Assembly (NCBI RefSeq): GCF_005404945.1
Contig: NZ_BJDG01000015.1
Location: 1 to 64,000, forward strand
Length of the DNA stretch: 64,000 bases
Direction of reading: 5' to 3'
Source of the DNA: Lactiplantibacillus pingfangensis
GTDB lineage: Bacteria > Bacillota > Bacilli > Lactobacillales > Lactobacillaceae
The notes under the pieces were generated by a model. That model was given only the letters and a program-made list of their open reading frames with translations. It made no database searches and was not told where the DNA came from. Below are positions 61,762 to 64,000 of the stretch, piece by piece. The translations under genes were made by a program, and so were the position numbers. How positions within the stretch are numbered: position 1 is the first letter of the stretch; the number at the start of each line of letters is the position of its first letter.

Positions 61762-62052
61762 TTAGAGTTCGCCGTTATCTTTTAAATATTTTTCAACTTT
61801 AGTCTTTAATTCATCCTTATCAATAATACTGTCCAATACAGTCACATTTTCCTTACCCAAACGATCTTGAGCAGCATCCGCTAAGTCACGACCAACGAAG
61901 AAATGATCGGCCATATCTTTACTTGCACTGCCCATATCCATATGAGTCGTCTCAACATCCGTAACACCGAGTGCTTTTAAAATATCCGTAATGTTCATTT
62001 CAACCATAAAGCTTGAGCCTAAACCTGTACTACATACTGCTGCTAGTTTCAT
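61762..62052 (-). CDS. PTS EIIB component, ascorbate/galactitol type
   Basis: 96 residues from MKLAAVCSTGLGSSF. Phospho-Cys 7 in AVCSTGLGSSFMVEMN is typical of UlaB/SgaB. AAGGAGTG precedes the ATG, which overlaps the 3' end of the regulator gene by 23 bp, so the two are coupled. It forms a PTS with the EIIC gene downstream. The phosphate donor EIIA is not a separate gene here; the regulator upstream carries an EIIA-like domain. Confidence 0.9.
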   Translation of the reverse strand: MKLAAVCSTGLGSSFMVEMNITDILKALGVTDVETTHMDMGSASKDMADHFFVGRDLADAAQDRLGKENVTVLDSIIDKDELKTKVEKYLKDNGEL

Positions 62053-64000
62053 GTTTCTCACTCCTTAGAATTACATTCATAAATTCTTGACTGTTTTCTG
62101 CTACAAATAACTGTTGCAAAGTTGCTTTATTACCAAGTAAACTTGCCAACTCAGATAAAGCCTTTAGGTGGGCTGTTGCATCAACAGCAGCTAGTACAAA
62201 TATCAATTGCACTTTGTGTTTTGAGTCAACAAGATCAATTGGTTGTTTGAGCTTCAACACCGACATACTTAAATGATTGACACCAGTTTCCGGACGCGCA
62301 TGCGCTAGGGCCACCTTGCTACCAATATTGATATATGGGCCATTTTCGTTGACACTGTCGATCATCGCTGTGACATAGGAGTCCTTGATATCCTGATTTT
62401 CTAATAACGGTTTTGCCGCTACTTTAATTGCCGCTTCCCAAGACAAATTCTCAGAATCAGCAAAAGTTATGGTATTGGGTTTAACCAACTCACTAAGCAT
62501 TGGCTGATACCCCCTTTCAAATTTTGATTTAGGATCAATTGAAAAGGTTAGAACCTCTTTTAGCCCAACAATTAAACCACTAATATTCTTGATATCAGCA
62601 TTGTCTGCAATGACATCCAATAATGAATGAATCTGATTTGATTGTCCTTTTGAGTTAACGATGTTATGAATAGATAATTGCTTTTGTAAATAATTCAGAC
62701 CATTTTCATCTAGTATTGGATCAACCTTTATGACATCGCGATTCAACTTTTCTAACGGAATTGTTGAAATAACAATATTATCTTCAATCATCTTCATCGA
62801 CTGATACTGTTTCTTAGAGATCGGTCCTGACAACTTCAAATCTGGAAACGCTTTATTTAATTGCGCCATCAGGAACCTTGAAGTGCCGATACCACTTGAA
62901 CAGACGATCAATGCAGACTTGCTATCTTGACTTTCACGAACAACTTGAGCACCAAAATAAATTGCAATCAACGCAATTTCATTTTCAGTCAACTTTTGAC
63001 GACTTAATTTTTCAAACGGATAAATTGAAATTTTAGTATACGTGTAAATATCTGGATAATCATCACGAATCTTAGTAACCATGCCATCCACATATTGATG
63101 ATGATATTTGACACGATAATAGGTCGAAAGCAAATGAATATATAATTCCCGACTTAATTGCTTTTCATCTTTGAAAGTGACACCTGAAATTTGTTTGAAA
63201 TTTTCAACAACTAAATTAGAAACACTAACAATATCTTTCTTAACATTGTTATGCCCCTGGGTATTCAGTTGACCTTCCAATAAGAGGCTCTCTAAGTAAT
63301 AACACTCATCAGTATGCTCAACCAATTCACTGCCAAACTGAATAATAAATGAGTATGTGAGATTATATTCATTACTCTTTTCCATCTCATGACGATCAGA
63401 ATCATCGGGTAAAAATGTTTTGAACTTCAAAATTCGGTTATTCATCATTCGATGTAGGACTAATGAATAATAACTTTCAAGAAACAAAACCATGTCGTCT
63501 GAATAAGTTTGATTAGTCGTTGCTTCAACGGTCTGTATCCAATCATTCAGCATTAAGCTCAAGCTCACTAACTCGGCAAGTGCTGGAATTGTTTTAGCCT
63601 TGTTTAGGAAAGCACTAAGTAGATGATGGTGTTCACGTAACTTAACTTGCATATAATTTCTGATTGACAGTTCCGATCCGATTAACTGATGACCAGTTTG
63701 ATCCGCAGCAATTACAATGTTATATCGTGTCAACTTGGCTTTCAGCTGAGACAAATCAATTAGAACTGTATTTTTACTGACATCTTCCCAAGTCATCAGC
63801 ATTGATGTTGTAACTTGATCACCTAGGAAAAGCAATAACAAATCGAATATTTGGCGTTCCTGACTAGATAACTTACCAATGTGAGGCACCCTATCTTCAT
63901 CAGATGGGTTGAGCATTTTCAATTGTTCTTTAGTGCTATCCGGTAAAAAATAACCTTGTCGATAGACGTTCCTAGGTGGTTCTATTTTTTGTGCCAGACA
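62030..64000 (-). CDS. PRD-containing transcriptional regulator with EIIB and EIIA domains (5' end missing)
   Basis: The reading frame stays open to the window edge (657 codons seen), with no good start; an in-frame TTG at 63922 is unlikely. Order from the visible part: HTH remnant near the left end, PRD1 and PRD2 (about 170-420, His in LELIHLLS-type segments), an EIIB-galactitol-like domain with Cys in LIVCSSGIGTSR, and a C-terminal EIIA domain (MLSELVKPNTITF) with His in ALAHARPETGVN. BglG/MtlR family regulators are controlled by PTS phosphorylation of these residues. It is the first gene of the operon EIIB, EIIC, tkt. The EIIA domain may supply the missing EIIA for transport, in addition to sensing. 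Confidence 0.88.
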   Translation of the reverse strand, partial: CLAQKIEPPRNVYRQGYFLPDSTKEQLKMLNPSDEDRVPHIGKLSSQERQIFDLLLLFLGDQVTTSMLMTWEDVSKNTVLIDLSQLKAKLTRYNIVIAADQTGHQLIGSELSIRNYMQVKLREHHHLLSAFLNKAKTIPALAELVSLSLMLNDWIQTVEATTNQTYSDDMVLFLESYYSLVLHRMMNNRILKFKTFLPDDSDRHEMEKSNEYNLTYSFIIQFGSELVEHTDECYYLESLLLEGQLNTQGHNNVKKDIVSVSNLVVENFKQISGVTFKDEKQLSRELYIHLLSTYYRVKYHHQYVDGMVTKIRDDYPDIYTYTKISIYPFEKLSRQKLTENEIALIAIYFGAQVVRESQDSKSALIVCSSGIGTSRFLMAQLNKAFPDLKLSGPISKKQYQSMKMIEDNIVISTIPLEKLNRDVIKVDPILDENGLNYLQKQLSIHNIVNSKGQSNQIHSLLDVIADNADIKNISGLIVGLKEVLTFSIDPKSKFERGYQPMLSELVKPNTITFADSENLSWEAAIKVAAKPLLENQDIKDSYVTAMIDSVNENGPYINIGSKVALAHARPETGVNHLSMSVLKLKQPIDLVDSKHKVQLIFVLAAVDATAHLKALSELASLLGNKATLQQLFVAENSQEFMNVILRSEKHETSSSM

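Overview
The window is chromosomal DNA from a low-GC Gram-positive lactic acid bacterium of the Lactobacillaceae. Evidence: WxL/DUF916 cell-surface (csc-type) proteins, LysM-NlpC/P60 cell-wall hydrolase, many PTS genes, an isoleucine T-box, CcpA-type cre sites, TTG/GTG starts with strong GGAGG ribosome sites, and a Gram-positive SOS box. It resembles a free-living, plant or fermentation associated lactobacillus (Lactiplantibacillus or Latilactobacillus-like), but sequence alone does not fix the species. A near-consensus parS site at 25905 suggests an origin-proximal location. No phage, insertion sequence or CRISPR array was seen.

Layout. 1-4.4 kb: cell-wall hydrolase, small unknown proteins, tRNA-Ala(CGC), menG and a DUF218 gene. 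4.4-12.1 kb: a metal/redox region with an SGNH esterase, a P1B ATPase, an orphan XRE regulator, thioredoxin plus CstR-like repressor under a G-tract operator, two small membrane proteins (one broken at codon 2), a Dps-like gene, two CopZ-like HMA genes and a Crp/FNR regulator. Three promoters here carry an FNR-type box exactly 22 bp upstream of the -10, and the regulator has the FNR recognition residues, so it is a compact local regulon. 12.2-16.4 kb: pepO, an acetyltransferase, NADH oxidase. 16.5-21.8 kb: a five-gene WxL/csc surface-complex operon with palindromic elements.

22-34.9 kb: TetR regulator, a MoxR/VWA pair next to parS, SOS-regulated sbcDC, a MIP channel, a UbiB-like kinase, and brnQ behind an Ile T-box. 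35-41 kb: galactose (Leloir) genes galK-galE-galT-galR and galM. 41.5-50.1 kb: a five-gene operon (quinate/shikimate dehydrogenase-like, MFS permease, type I dehydroquinase, ApbE flavin transferase, and a three-domain FMN/FAD reductase) with a divergent LysR regulator and a second paralogous permease. I read this as a pathway that imports hydroaromatic acids and uses their C=C bond as an electron sink; the ApbE would covalently load FMN on the SGAT motif of the reductase. This is the most promising little-described system in the window.

50.2-64 kb: sugar uptake. A GH1 phospho-beta-glucosidase, a mannosylglycerate-type PTS (EIIBC, EIIA, GH38 mannosidase, RpiR regulator), a HAD phosphatase, and an ascorbate/pentitol-type PTS (PRD regulator with fused EIIA, EIIB, EIIC) followed by a transketolase; the regulator gene runs off the right edge.
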